Assembly: GCF_018614915.1 (NCBI RefSeq)
Contig: NZ_JAGGNU010000082.1
Span: 1-55,444, forward strand
DNA length: 55,444 nucleotides
From: Variovorax paradoxus
Lineage (GTDB): Bacteria > Pseudomonadota > Gammaproteobacteria > Burkholderiales > Burkholderiaceae_C
Direction of reading: 5' to 3'
Shown: piece after piece, positions 9,068 through 16,999 of the stretch
How positions within the stretch are numbered: the first letter of the stretch is position 1
How the letters are laid out: every line of letters starts with the position of its first letter
Notes under the pieces: model-generated
Told to the model about the DNA's origin: nothing
Database searches by the model: none
The model's input: only the letters and a program-made list of their open reading frames with translations
Made by a program: the position numbers and the translations under genes

Positions 9068-10039
9068 ATGGAATTCAAGGACTACTACCAGGCACTGGGC
9101 ATCCCACGCGGCGCTTCGGACGAAGAGGTCCGAAAGGCCTACCGCAAGCTCGCGCGCAAGTACCACCCCGACGTCAGCAAGGAAGCCGACGCCGAGCGCC
9201 GCATGCGCGAGATCAACGAGGCCAACGACGTGCTGCGCGACAAGGAGAAGCGCGCCGCCTACGACGCGCTGGCCGACCAGGTCGCACAGGGCCGCTATGC
9301 CGGCGGCCGTCCCGGCGAGGGCTTCCAGCCGCCGCCGGGCTGGGACGAGGGTTTCGAATTCCACCGCGGCCCGGGCCAGGGGCCGGCCGACCATGCGGAC
9401 TTCAGCGAGTTCTTCTCCTCGCTCTTCGGCGCGGCCGAACGGCGCGGCGCCGAACGCCGCCAGTACCGCGCGCGCGGCGAGGACCACCATGCGGCCATCG
9501 AGATCGCGCTCGAAGACGCGCTGCACGGCGCCGAGCGCGAGATCACGCTGCGCTCGCAGGAGATCGATGCCCAGGGCCGGGTCGAGTGGAAGACGCGCAC
9601 GCTCAGCGTGAAGATTCCCGCCGGCGTGCACCCGGGCCAGTACATCCGGCTCGCCGGCCAGGGCATGCCGGGCCATGGCGGCGAACCCGCCGGCGACCTC
9701 TATCTCGAGGTGCGCATCGCAGCGCACAAGCTCTACCGCATCGAGGGCCGCGACCTCTACATGACGCTGCCGGTCACGCCGACCGAAGCCGCGCTCGGCG
9801 CCCAGGTGAACGTGCCGACGCCCGGCGGCGGCGTGGTCGAGGTGAGCGTGCCGCGCGCCGCACGCAGCGGCCTCAAGCTGCGGCTCAAGGAACGCGGCCT
9901 GCCGGGCCAGCCGCCCGGCCATCTCTACCTGCTGCTGGAAATCGCCTTGCCGCCGGCCGACACCGAGACCGCGCGCAAGGCTTACGAGCAACTGGCGCAG
10001 GCCGCGCCCTTCGACCCGCGCCGCCATCTCGGAGTGTGA
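9068..10039 (+). CDS. cbpA: Curved DNA-binding protein CbpA (DnaJ C-terminal domain co-chaperone)
   Basis: A 323-residue type II J-protein. The J domain occupies residues 1-70 with the HPD motif at 33-35, which stimulates DnaK ATPase. A glycine/proline-rich linker follows, then the two-part substrate-binding C-terminal region; there are no zinc-finger CxxCxGxG repeats, separating it from DnaJ. The ATG at 9068 is 29 bases beyond the phosphatase stop. The next gene encodes its modulator CbpM, the usual pair in Proteobacteria. Expected role: stationary-phase or stress co-chaperone that also binds DNA. Confidence 0.93.
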   Translation: MEFKDYYQALGIPRGASDEEVRKAYRKLARKYHPDVSKEADAERRMREINEANDVLRDKEKRAAYDALADQVAQGRYAGGRPGEGFQPPPGWDEGFEFHRGPGQGPADHADFSEFFSSLFGAAERRGAERRQYRARGEDHHAAIEIALEDALHGAEREITLRSQEIDAQGRVEWKTRTLSVKIPAGVHPGQYIRLAGQGMPGHGGEPAGDLYLEVRIAAHKLYRIEGRDLYMTLPVTPTEAALGAQVNVPTPGGGVVEVSVPRAARSGLKLRLKERGLPGQPPGHLYLLLEIALPPADTETARKAYEQLAQAAPFDPRRHLGV

Positions 10040-10044
10040 CGAAC

Positions 10045-10368
10045 ATGGCCACCGATTTCTTCACTGCCGCAACCCTGGGCGCCTCCCATCCGCTCGCCGC
10101 GCGCGAACTGGCGCACGCCTGCGGCGCCGAGGTCGAATGGGTCGTTCAACTGGTCGAGGTCGGCATCATCGAGGTGCGCGCGCCGGCCGAGCGCCTGGAG
10201 GACTGGTGCTTCCACAGCGCCGACCTGCAGTGCGCGCTCGACGCCCGCCGGCTCGAGCGCGACTTCGGCGTCGGGCTCGATGCCGCAGCGCTGATCCTCG
10301 ATCTGGAGCACGAGGTGCGCCGGCTGAAGGCCGTGCTGCGCGCCCGGGGGCTGGAACGGGAAGCCTGA
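10045..10368 (+). CDS. cbpM: Chaperone modulator CbpM (MerR-like)
   Basis: A 107-residue small helical protein. It begins with a helix-turn-helix-like region (ELAHACGAEVEWVVQLVEVGII) and ends with a coiled helix (DLEHEVRRLKAVL). Size, the GI(I/L)E motif and its position five bases after cbpA match CbpM, which binds the CbpA J domain and blocks its co-chaperone and DNA-binding activities. It diverges from E. coli CbpM in detail, so the assignment rests partly on context. Confidence 0.85.
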   Translation: MATDFFTAATLGASHPLAARELAHACGAEVEWVVQLVEVGIIEVRAPAERLEDWCFHSADLQCALDARRLERDFGVGLDAAALILDLEHEVRRLKAVLRARGLEREA

Positions 10369-10391
10369 CGCGGCCCCTCCGGCATCGCGAA

Positions 10392-10471
10392 GTAGGAGCC
10401 GGCTGGCAGACACCGGCCGCCGTGCGTGCAGACTTCGGGATTGCTTTTCCGGCTTTCGAAGGAGTTCCCCC
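10392..10471 (+). promoter_or_regulatory. Conserved leader of zinc-ribbon gene (copy 1)
   Basis: GTAGGA at 10392 and GGCAGACA at 10405-10412 precede the zinc-ribbon gene by 80 and about 60 bases. The same elements, at nearly equal spacing, stand before the second zinc-ribbon gene (19242-19317). Both leaders end with GGAGTTCCCCC directly at the ATG. Shared sequence outside the coding part suggests common regulation or a duplicated unit. Confidence 0.55.
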
Positions 10472-11191
10472 ATGCCCGTGGTCTGTGCCGCCTGCAAGAC
10501 CGAGAACCGCGCCAACGCCATGTTCTGCCGGGGATGCGCAGCCAAGTTGCCCGGCTTTGCCGCCACCGGGCCTTCCGCCATCGAGGGCATGAAGCCGCTG
10601 CACCTCGCGCACGCCACTGCACCGTCCGGTGGCGCGACGCCGGGCATGCTGCCGATCGAGACACGCGCCTTCTGGATCCGCTTCGCGGTGCTGTCGGTCG
10701 TGATCACCGCCTGCTTCGCCGGCTGGGTGGCCTATGTGACGCGCAAGCCGCCAGCCAGCCCGCCCGCGGCCGTGGCCGCCGCGCCGGCGCCCTCGGTGCG
10801 CGCTGCGGCCATCCCGCAGGCGCCGCTCGACCGCGTGCCCCTGGCGACGACCGTACCGGTGAGAGCCGTCGAGGCGCTCGGGCCGGCCGAGACGATCGTG
10901 GCGCCCGGCCCGGTGCGGCCGGAGCCCCTGCCGCCCGTCGCGGCCTACCAGCCCACCGCGCCGTCGCTGGTCGAGCCGCCGGCACCGCTGTTGCGCAAGC
11001 CGGCCACGGTGACCCGCAACGGCGGCGCCGACCCGCGCCCGGGCTGCGCCCACCTCAACTTCATCGCCGCGGCACGCTGCGAGGCGGCGCAATGCGCCAG
11101 GCCCGCGTTCCACGACCACCCGCACTGCAGCGCGGTGCGCGAGCAGACGCGGCGCGACGTGGCCCGGCGCAATCCGACGCTCGGTTTCTGA
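10472..11191 (+). CDS. Zinc-ribbon membrane protein, hypothetical
   Basis: A 239-residue protein of unknown function. An N-terminal zinc ribbon (CxxC at residues 5-8 and CxxC near 22-25) is followed by a linker and one transmembrane helix (about residues 69-90, FAVLSVVITACFAGWVAYV). A long proline/alanine-rich, low-complexity stretch (about 92-180) then leads to a C-terminal patch with several Cys and His (CAHLNF...RCEAAQC...HDHPHC). The likely topology is a cytoplasmic ribbon with a periplasmic cysteine-rich tail. A shorter paralogue at 19318 keeps only the ribbon and the helix. Confidence 0.75.
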   Translation: MPVVCAACKTENRANAMFCRGCAAKLPGFAATGPSAIEGMKPLHLAHATAPSGGATPGMLPIETRAFWIRFAVLSVVITACFAGWVAYVTRKPPASPPAAVAAAPAPSVRAAAIPQAPLDRVPLATTVPVRAVEALGPAETIVAPGPVRPEPLPPVAAYQPTAPSLVEPPAPLLRKPATVTRNGGADPRPGCAHLNFIAAARCEAAQCARPAFHDHPHCSAVREQTRRDVARRNPTLGF

Positions 11192-11208
11192 GCCGCTGCC
11201 AAACGCAG

Positions 11209-12414
11209 TCAGGCCGCCGCAGCCAGCGCGGCGAACCCGCGATCGAGATCCGCCAGCAGATCGGCCGGCTCCTCCAGGCCGATGTGCAAGCGCACCACCT
11301 GGCCGCGCCCGGTCCAATCCGTGACGCTGCGCGCCTTGCGCATGTCGGCCAGCGTGACCAGGCTCTCGTAGCCTCCCCAGGATGCGCCGATGCCGAACAG
11401 CGACAGGCTGTCGACCAGACGCTCGGGTGCCGCCGCGTCGATGCCCGGCTGCAGCTCGAAGGACACCAGTCCGTTGGTGCCGCGGCAGTCGCGCTTCCAG
11501 AGCGCGTGGCCCGGATGCGCGGGCAATGCCGGGCAGAACACGGTGGCCACCTCCGGCCGCGATGCCAGCCAGTGGGCAACCTGCAGCGCGTTGCGCTCGT
11601 GCATCGCGAGCCTTGCCGAGAGCGTGCGCATGCCGCGCAGCACCAGCCAGGCATCGTCGGGGCTGACGGTCATGCCGAAGGCATCGCTGCGCTCGGCCAA
11701 CGGCTTCCAGGCTGCGCGCGTGGTGGCGACGCTGCCCATCATCACGTCCGAATGGCCCGACAGGTACTTGGTGGCCGCCATGACCGAGATGTCGGCGCCC
11801 AGCGCCAGCGGCCGGTACTGGCAACCCGAGCCCCAGGTGTTGTCGGCCGCCAGCAGCGCGCCGTGGCGATGGGCGATGTCGGCCAGGCGCGGCAGGTCGC
11901 ACATCTCGTAGACCAGCGATCCCGGGCACTCGGCGTAGACCATGCGGGTGGCCGGCGTGATGCGCTCTTGCACGCCGCTGCCGTCGGCGGCGAAGAAGGT
12001 GCAGCCGATCCCATAAGGTGCCAGGAAGGAATGGACGAGGTGGCGCGTCGGTTCGTAGACGCTCTCGGACATCAGCACATGGTCGCCCGGCTTCAGGTAG
12101 GCAAGCAGCGTCATGCCGACGGCGGCCAACCCGGTCGGGAACAGGCGCGTGCGGTAGGCGCCTTCGAGTTCGCTGACCGCGTCCTCCAGTGCGAAGGTGG
12201 TCGGCGTGCCGCGCGCGCCGTAGGTGAAGAGCCGCTCGTCGCCGCGTCGCGCACGCATCTCGCGCTGCTGCGCGACGCTGTCGAACAGCACGGTGCTGGC
12301 GCGCACCAGCGGCGGGTTCACCGCCGTGCCGCCGTCGAAGGCCGGGGCCTTGCCGGCGTGCACCAGGCGGGTCTGCAGGGACAGGTCGGACGGCGTCGGA
12401 TGCGGAGTGGGCAT
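11209..12414 (-). CDS. metC: Cystathionine beta-lyase-like PLP-dependent enzyme
   Basis: A 401-residue Cys/Met metabolism PLP enzyme. The cofactor lysine is Lys216 in AATKYLSGHSD, with the upstream AADNTWGSG phosphate/ring-binding motif. The GHSDVMMG pattern resembles cystathionine beta-lyases more than gamma-synthases, but this family is hard to split by eye. It is the last gene of a minus-strand run (thiol dioxygenase, rhodanese, Bug receptor, this gene), which points to C-S bond cleavage of a sulfur substrate rather than methionine synthesis; the symbol is therefore provisional. Confidence 0.85.
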   Translation of the reverse strand: MPTPHPTPSDLSLQTRLVHAGKAPAFDGGTAVNPPLVRASTVLFDSVAQQREMRARRGDERLFTYGARGTPTTFALEDAVSELEGAYRTRLFPTGLAAVGMTLLAYLKPGDHVLMSESVYEPTRHLVHSFLAPYGIGCTFFAADGSGVQERITPATRMVYAECPGSLVYEMCDLPRLADIAHRHGALLAADNTWGSGCQYRPLALGADISVMAATKYLSGHSDVMMGSVATTRAAWKPLAERSDAFGMTVSPDDAWLVLRGMRTLSARLAMHERNALQVAHWLASRPEVATVFCPALPAHPGHALWKRDCRGTNGLVSFELQPGIDAAAPERLVDSLSLFGIGASWGGYESLVTLADMRKARSVTDWTGRGQVVRLHIGLEEPADLLADLDRGFAALAAAA

Positions 12415-12464
12415 GGCGTGGCGTAGCGTGGCGATGTGGGAAAGGGAGGCCGGAGATGCGTGCG

Positions 12465-13475
12465 TCAGTCGATCTTGGCGCCGGACAGCTTGACGACGCG
12501 CGTCCAGCGCTCGATATCTTGGCGCAGTTGGGCCGCGAAGGCCTCCGGCGTGTCGGCCACGACCTCGCTGCCGCCGTCGGTGATCAACCGGGCGACCTCG
12601 GGCAGGCGCAGCGTGCGCACGATCGCATCGTGAAGGTAGGCCACCCGCTCCGGCGGCGTGCCGGCGGGCGCGAAGAAGCCGTACCAGTCCTCGAAGCGCG
12701 CGTTGCGGTAGCCCAGTTCTTCCAGCGTCGGCACCTTCGCGAAGACACCGATGCGGCGCGGGCTGGTGACCGCCAGGGCGCGCATCTTGCCGTTCTGCAG
12801 CATGCCCGCGACCGAGGCGGTCGAAGTCACCAGCACGTCCACCTGCCCTCCGAGCAGGTCGTTGATCGCCGGGCCCGCGCCCTTGTAGGGCACGTGCGTC
12901 ATCTCGATGCCGCTGTCCTTCTGCAGCACCACGCCGACCAGGTGCGACAGCGTCCCGTTGCCGGGCGACGCGTAGGTCACCGTGCGGGGTTGGCTCTTGG
13001 TGCGCGCGGCCAGGTCCGCGAAGGTCTTGAACGGCGATTCGGCACGCACCACCAGGGCCAGGGGCGCGGCATTGATCTGGGTGATCGGCACGAAGTCCTT
13101 CAGCGGATCGAAACCGGCGGAGCCGTAGAGCGTCGGATTGACCGCCATCAGCGAGACCTGCGCCGTCAGCAGCGTGTAGCCGTCGGGCTTGGCGTCGGCC
13201 ACCGCCTTGGCGCCGATGTTGCCGCCGGCACCGCCGCGGTTGTCAACCACGGCCGGTTGTCCGGTCGCCTCGGGAAGCCGCGTCGTCACGAAGCGCGTGG
13301 TGCCGTCGTTGCCGCCGCCGGGCGGAAAAGGCGAGATGAACTTGATCACCTGGCTGGGAAAGCCGTTGCGCATCGGCAGCGGTTCGGCCGCGGCCTGCCG
13401 CGGAGCGAACACGGCCACGCAGACGGCGGCGGCGACAAGACTGGCAAATCGGCGGGAACGAAGGGCGAGCAGCAT
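12465..13475 (-). CDS. Tripartite tricarboxylate transporter (Bug family) substrate-binding protein
   Basis: A 336-residue periplasmic receptor with a cleavable signal peptide (hydrophobic core to about residue 30, AAA-E site). The family marks are present: FPPGGGNDGTTR near residue 49-60, the VVDNRGGAGGNIGA loop, and the PDGYTLL motif. No TctA/TctB membrane partner is nearby; orphan Bug receptors are common in Burkholderiales. It sits between a rhodanese and a cystathionine-lyase-like gene, so the ligand may be a sulfur-containing carboxylate; this is inference from context. Confidence 0.9.
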   Translation of the reverse strand: MLLALRSRRFASLVAAAVCVAVFAPRQAAAEPLPMRNGFPSQVIKFISPFPPGGGNDGTTRFVTTRLPEATGQPAVVDNRGGAGGNIGAKAVADAKPDGYTLLTAQVSLMAVNPTLYGSAGFDPLKDFVPITQINAAPLALVVRAESPFKTFADLAARTKSQPRTVTYASPGNGTLSHLVGVVLQKDSGIEMTHVPYKGAGPAINDLLGGQVDVLVTSTASVAGMLQNGKMRALAVTSPRRIGVFAKVPTLEELGYRNARFEDWYGFFAPAGTPPERVAYLHDAIVRTLRLPEVARLITDGGSEVVADTPEAFAAQLRQDIERWTRVVKLSGAKID

Positions 13476-13544
13476 GGCGGGAACTCCTGTGAAAGGAACA
13501 AACGACGAACGGAAGCGAAGGGGATGGATCGGGTGCGTGCCGGG

Positions 13545-15158
13545 CTAGGGCCGCGGCGCCGGCGCGTCGGGCAGCCGGAAGCCGGCCAGCTCCTGCGCAT
13601 CGAGTTGCGCCACCAGGCCGGTTTCCCAGGCCAGGTAGCGGCGCGCCGCTTCCTTGTTGCCGTCGTGCCGGTCGTGGACGAAGAACAGGTAGTCGATGCA
13701 CTCGGTATCGGATGGCAGGTCGGGGCTGGCAAGCACCGGCAGGCCGGCGGCACGCCACGCGGCCATGCCGCCGTCGAGCAAGAGCGGCGCCGGCAGAAGA
13801 CCGGCCGGCCATTCGGACGCGGCGGCCCAGGCCGCCACGGCGGGCTCGTCGGCGATCAGCACGATCTGGCGGGTCTCGCCTTCCCGTGCCAAGTCCTCCA
13901 GCAGCGCCGCCAAGCGCGGCCGGATCGACCAGCGCGCCTGCGCGATGCGACCGGCGCGGAACTGCATGCCCGGCCGCAGGTCGACCAGCGCCACCTCGCC
14001 GCGCGCCAGGCGTGCGGCCAGCGCCTCGGCGTCGAGGGTGGCCAACGCGGGCGCCGCCGGCATGTCCGTGCGCGGCAGCGCCAGGCCGCTTGCCAGGCCA
14101 TCGGCCAGCACGCTGGCGTCGTGCCCCATCTGGCGCAGCCAGCTCGCGACCGTCGGCGCGCGCACGCCGTCGTTGTCGAACAGCACCAGTCGCGCACCGC
14201 GCACGCCGACGTACTGGTCGCCGGCCTGCATCAGCTGGCCACCGGGCGTGTGTTGCGCACCAGGCAGGCTGCCGGCCGCGAATTCCTCGGGCGTGCGCAC
14301 GTCGCACAGGAACAGGGTGCGACCCGGGTCGGCGGCCCAGTCCCGGACCGTCGCCGCGTCGACCACGGGAACGCCGAAGCGCCGGCCCAGCGCCTGCGCC
14401 GCCGCCAGCAGGCCGGGGTTGCCGGAATCGTCCGGATAGCGCCGGGTGCCGCCGTGCGCCAGCGCATGGTCCGCCAGGAACCAGCCTTGCGTGCCGTTCT
14501 CCAGCGCATAGACCGGGTTGGGCAGGCCGAGGTTGATCAGCGTCTGCGCGCCGATGATGCTGCGGGTGCGCCCGGCGCAGTTGATCACGATGGGCGTGGA
14601 TGCATCCGGCACCAGCCGGCGCACCCGGTAGGCCAGCTCGCCGTTGGGGCAGCAGGTCGCGCCGGGGATGTTCATCTTGCGGAACTCCGCCACCGGCCGG
14701 CCGTCGAGCACCACCACCGGCTCGTCGCGCGCCAGCATGGCCGCGAGCTGGTCGGCGCTGACGCGGGGCGTGTGGTAGACCTGTTCGGCCAGCTCGCCGA
14801 AGGTCTTGGACGGCAGGTTGACCCCCGCGAACAGGACGAAGCCGGCCTCCTTCCAGGCACGCGCCCCGCCCTGCAGCACCGACACATCGCCGTAGCCCAG
14901 CACCGCGAGCCGCGCGGCGGCCCGGTCGGCGACGTCACCGGCACTGGCGTCGCCGGCGTCGTACACCACGACCCGGACCCCGCGGCGCGGCAGCAGCCGC
15001 GGCGCCTCCAGCTCGAGCCGGCTGTAGGGCAGCGGGATCGCATAGAACAGGTGCGCCTCGCCGTACTGGCCGTGTTCGCGTACGTCGAGCAGCGCCAGCT
15101 CGCCGCCGTCGTGCAGCCAGGCTTTCAGGGTACGGGGATCGATGGTCTTGGTGGTCAT
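13545..15158 (-). CDS. Four-domain rhodanese-like sulfurtransferase
   Basis: A 537-residue protein made of four rhodanese repeats, each about 120-135 residues. Only the second keeps an active-site cysteine, in the loop CAGRTRS (near residue 170). The matching loops in repeat 1 (YDAGDAS), repeat 3 (FDNDGVR) and repeat 4 (IADEPAV) have lost it. The ATG at 15158 opens MTTKTIDPR; a longer in-frame start at 15242 adds residues unlike the family. It lies between the thiol dioxygenase and the Bug receptor, so it probably moves sulfane sulfur or handles sulfite/thiosulfate released from thiols. Confidence 0.88.
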   Translation of the reverse strand: MTTKTIDPRTLKAWLHDGGELALLDVREHGQYGEAHLFYAIPLPYSRLELEAPRLLPRRGVRVVVYDAGDASAGDVADRAAARLAVLGYGDVSVLQGGARAWKEAGFVLFAGVNLPSKTFGELAEQVYHTPRVSADQLAAMLARDEPVVVLDGRPVAEFRKMNIPGATCCPNGELAYRVRRLVPDASTPIVINCAGRTRSIIGAQTLINLGLPNPVYALENGTQGWFLADHALAHGGTRRYPDDSGNPGLLAAAQALGRRFGVPVVDAATVRDWAADPGRTLFLCDVRTPEEFAAGSLPGAQHTPGGQLMQAGDQYVGVRGARLVLFDNDGVRAPTVASWLRQMGHDASVLADGLASGLALPRTDMPAAPALATLDAEALAARLARGEVALVDLRPGMQFRAGRIAQARWSIRPRLAALLEDLAREGETRQIVLIADEPAVAAWAAASEWPAGLLPAPLLLDGGMAAWRAAGLPVLASPDLPSDTECIDYLFFVHDRHDGNKEAARRYLAWETGLVAQLDAQELAGFRLPDAPAPRP

Positions 15159-15273
15159 GGCGGGAAAAAACGGAGTTGGGAGGGATGCCGCCGGGCGCAG
15201 GCGCCCCCGCCCGGCCGCGCGATGGCGGCCGGCACGCGGCATCGGGAGAAAGGAGGGAGGGGGCAGGCGCGGG

Positions 15274-15864
15274 CTAGCGGCGCGTCTGCACGCCGATGCC
15301 CATGGTCTGGCAGGTGCCGGCTTCCAGGTCGTAGCCGGTGCGCTGGTTCAGCGTTTCCAGCGCGCGGCCGTACATGTGCAGATGGCGGATGACCTGGTCG
15401 CCCTGGATCTCCACCGAATGGATGTCCTCGGGCATCAGCGCGATCCCGGTGCTGGGCGCCACCACCACGCATTCCGTCTCGCGCAGCCTGGCGACGCCGG
15501 GCACGGCGCCGTCGTCGAGACGTTCGTAGACCCGGTTGTGCTCGGTGCCCTCGACCGCGGCGATGCAGGCCCAGGTCGTGTGGTTGTGCGGCACGATGCG
15601 TTTGCCCGGCCGCATCACGTTGAGGTAGAGCGCGTAGCTCTGGTCCGGATCTTCGGCGATCAGATAGCGCGCCTGGTGCTCGCCGACTTCCGGCGCCGGA
15701 AAGTCATCGGCCTGCCACAGCGCCTTCGATGCCGCCAGCTCCTTCAGCAACTCCAGCACCGAGGCCAGCTTCTCGCGCGTGGGTTCGCCATCGCCGATCG
15801 CCTGCTTCATATGCTGGATGGACGATTCGACGGCCTGGTGGCGCAATTCGGAAGGGGTGCTCAT
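15274..15864 (-). CDS. Cysteine dioxygenase-type thiol dioxygenase (cupin)
   Basis: A 196-residue cupin. The iron ligands are visible as a three-histidine set: His93 and His95 in VPHNHTTW and His149 in PEDIHSVE. Enzymes of this family oxidise cysteine or 3-mercaptopropionate to the sulfinate using O2. Both substrates are plausible; the family members in Variovorax include a 3-mercaptopropionate dioxygenase. It is the first gene of the minus-strand sulfur operon and is divergent from a LysR gene 99 bases away, its probable regulator. Confidence 0.87.
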   Translation of the reverse strand: MSTPSELRHQAVESSIQHMKQAIGDGEPTREKLASVLELLKELAASKALWQADDFPAPEVGEHQARYLIAEDPDQSYALYLNVMRPGKRIVPHNHTTWACIAAVEGTEHNRVYERLDDGAVPGVARLRETECVVVAPSTGIALMPEDIHSVEIQGDQVIRHLHMYGRALETLNQRTGYDLEAGTCQTMGIGVQTRR

Positions 15865-15946
15865 GGTCGATGCTCCTGGTGTTCTTGCTGCCGACCAATG
15901 TAGTGACCACCGCCCGTTCGAACAATGCAGGGCAGGCACGGAACAC

Positions 15947-15964
15947 TTCAATAAAATTAATGAA
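15947..15964. promoter_or_regulatory. Candidate LysR operator between thiol dioxygenase and LysR gene
   Basis: TTCAATAAAATTAATGAA is an AT-rich dyad (TTCA...TGAA with TAA/TTA inner matches) in an otherwise GC-rich intergenic region. It ends on the A of the LysR start codon. LysR-type boxes are T-N11-A dyads, and this one would suit autoregulation. Confidence 0.4.
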
Positions 15965-16962
15965 TGCACACCCTGGATCTGGAGCTGCTGCGCTCGCTCG
16001 CAGCCATCGTCTCGCATGACAGCTTCGCTGCGGCCGCGGTCCATCTGGGTCGGACGCAGTCGGCCATCACGCAGCAGATGCAGCGCCTGGAGGAGCAGAT
16101 CGGGCACCCGCTGTTCGAGAAGCACGGGCGGCAGAAGCGGCTGACCGAGCATGGCCAGCGCCTGCTGACCTATGCCCGCCACATGCTGGCGATCAACGAC
16201 GAGGCCATGCGCAGCCTCACGCAGGGCCAGCTCGAGGGAATGCTGCGCATCGGCGCGCCGCACGACGTGGCCGACACCATGCTGCCGCCCCTCCTGACCG
16301 AGGTGGCGCGCACCTCGCCGCTGCTGCAGCTCGACATCCATGTCGGCCGCAGCCCCTTCCTCATGGCGTCGCTCAAGCGCGGCGAACTCGACATGGCGAT
16401 CTCCAACCGCGCCGACCCGGAGTTGGAGGGCGTGGTGTTGCGCACCTCGCCGACCGTGTGGCTGTGCAGCGCCAGCTACATCCACCAGCGCGACCAGCCG
16501 ATACCACTGATCGTGGCCGACGGGCCGAGCATCTTCCGCCGCATCGGCCATGAGGCGCTCGACCAGGCCGGCGTGGCATGGACGCCGCGCTACACCTCCT
16601 CCAGCCTGATCGGCATCAAGGCCGCACTTCGTGCCGGGCTCGGCGTGACGGCACGCGGCGTCGAGCAGCTCGATGCCGGCCTGCGGGTCCTGGGCCTCGG
16701 CGACGGCATGCCGCGCCTGCCCGACCTGGTTTACCACCTGTACGTGCGCAGTGGTCAACCCGGTCACGCGACAGGTCTTCGAGACGCTGAAGAGCCGGAT
16801 GCATTTGCTGCGCACCGAATCGACGCACTGAGCGCGCCGCGCTGCGCTTCATGGCGGTGCCTGCGCCGGCGTGCGGCCCTTTCCGGGTGCAAGCATCACG
16901 CCGGCTTATGTTTTATCGCCTCGGATCGAGCTGGCCAGCCAACGGTTGCGAGACATACATAG
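15964..16962 (+). CDS. LysR family transcriptional regulator (apparent 3' frameshift)
   Basis: The N-terminal winged helix-turn-helix (residues 1-60, SFAAAAVHLGRTQSAITQQMQRLE) and most of the LysR co-inducer domain read normally. After PDLVYHLYVR (about residue 262) the open frame turns into unlike-family residues and runs to 16962. In the +1 frame from 16751 the natural ending appears (VVNPVTRQVFETLKSRM...) and stops at 16831. One extra base near 16750, or two missing, explains this. The functional gene is therefore probably 15964-16831. It is divergent from the thiol dioxygenase operon and is its likely regulator. Confidence 0.85.
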   Translation: MHTLDLELLRSLAAIVSHDSFAAAAVHLGRTQSAITQQMQRLEEQIGHPLFEKHGRQKRLTEHGQRLLTYARHMLAINDEAMRSLTQGQLEGMLRIGAPHDVADTMLPPLLTEVARTSPLLQLDIHVGRSPFLMASLKRGELDMAISNRADPELEGVVLRTSPTVWLCSASYIHQRDQPIPLIVADGPSIFRRIGHEALDQAGVAWTPRYTSSSLIGIKAALRAGLGVTARGVEQLDAGLRVLGLGDGMPRLPDLVYHLYVRSGQPGHATGLRDAEEPDAFAAHRIDALSAPRCASWRCLRRRAALSGCKHHAGLCFIASDRAGQPTVARHT

Positions 16963-16999
16963 GCACGAACTGCGGCTTCCATCCGGCCCCTCCCCGCAC

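Noticed and set aside
15159..15273. GC-rich inverted repeats between thiol dioxygenase and rhodanese as a terminator
   Set aside because: No T-tract follows, and the genes on both sides belong to one likely operon.
16832..16962. C-terminal extension of the LysR frame after 16831
   Set aside because: Residues are unlike LysR proteins, and the family ending is found in the +1 frame, so this tail is treated as an artefact of the shift.
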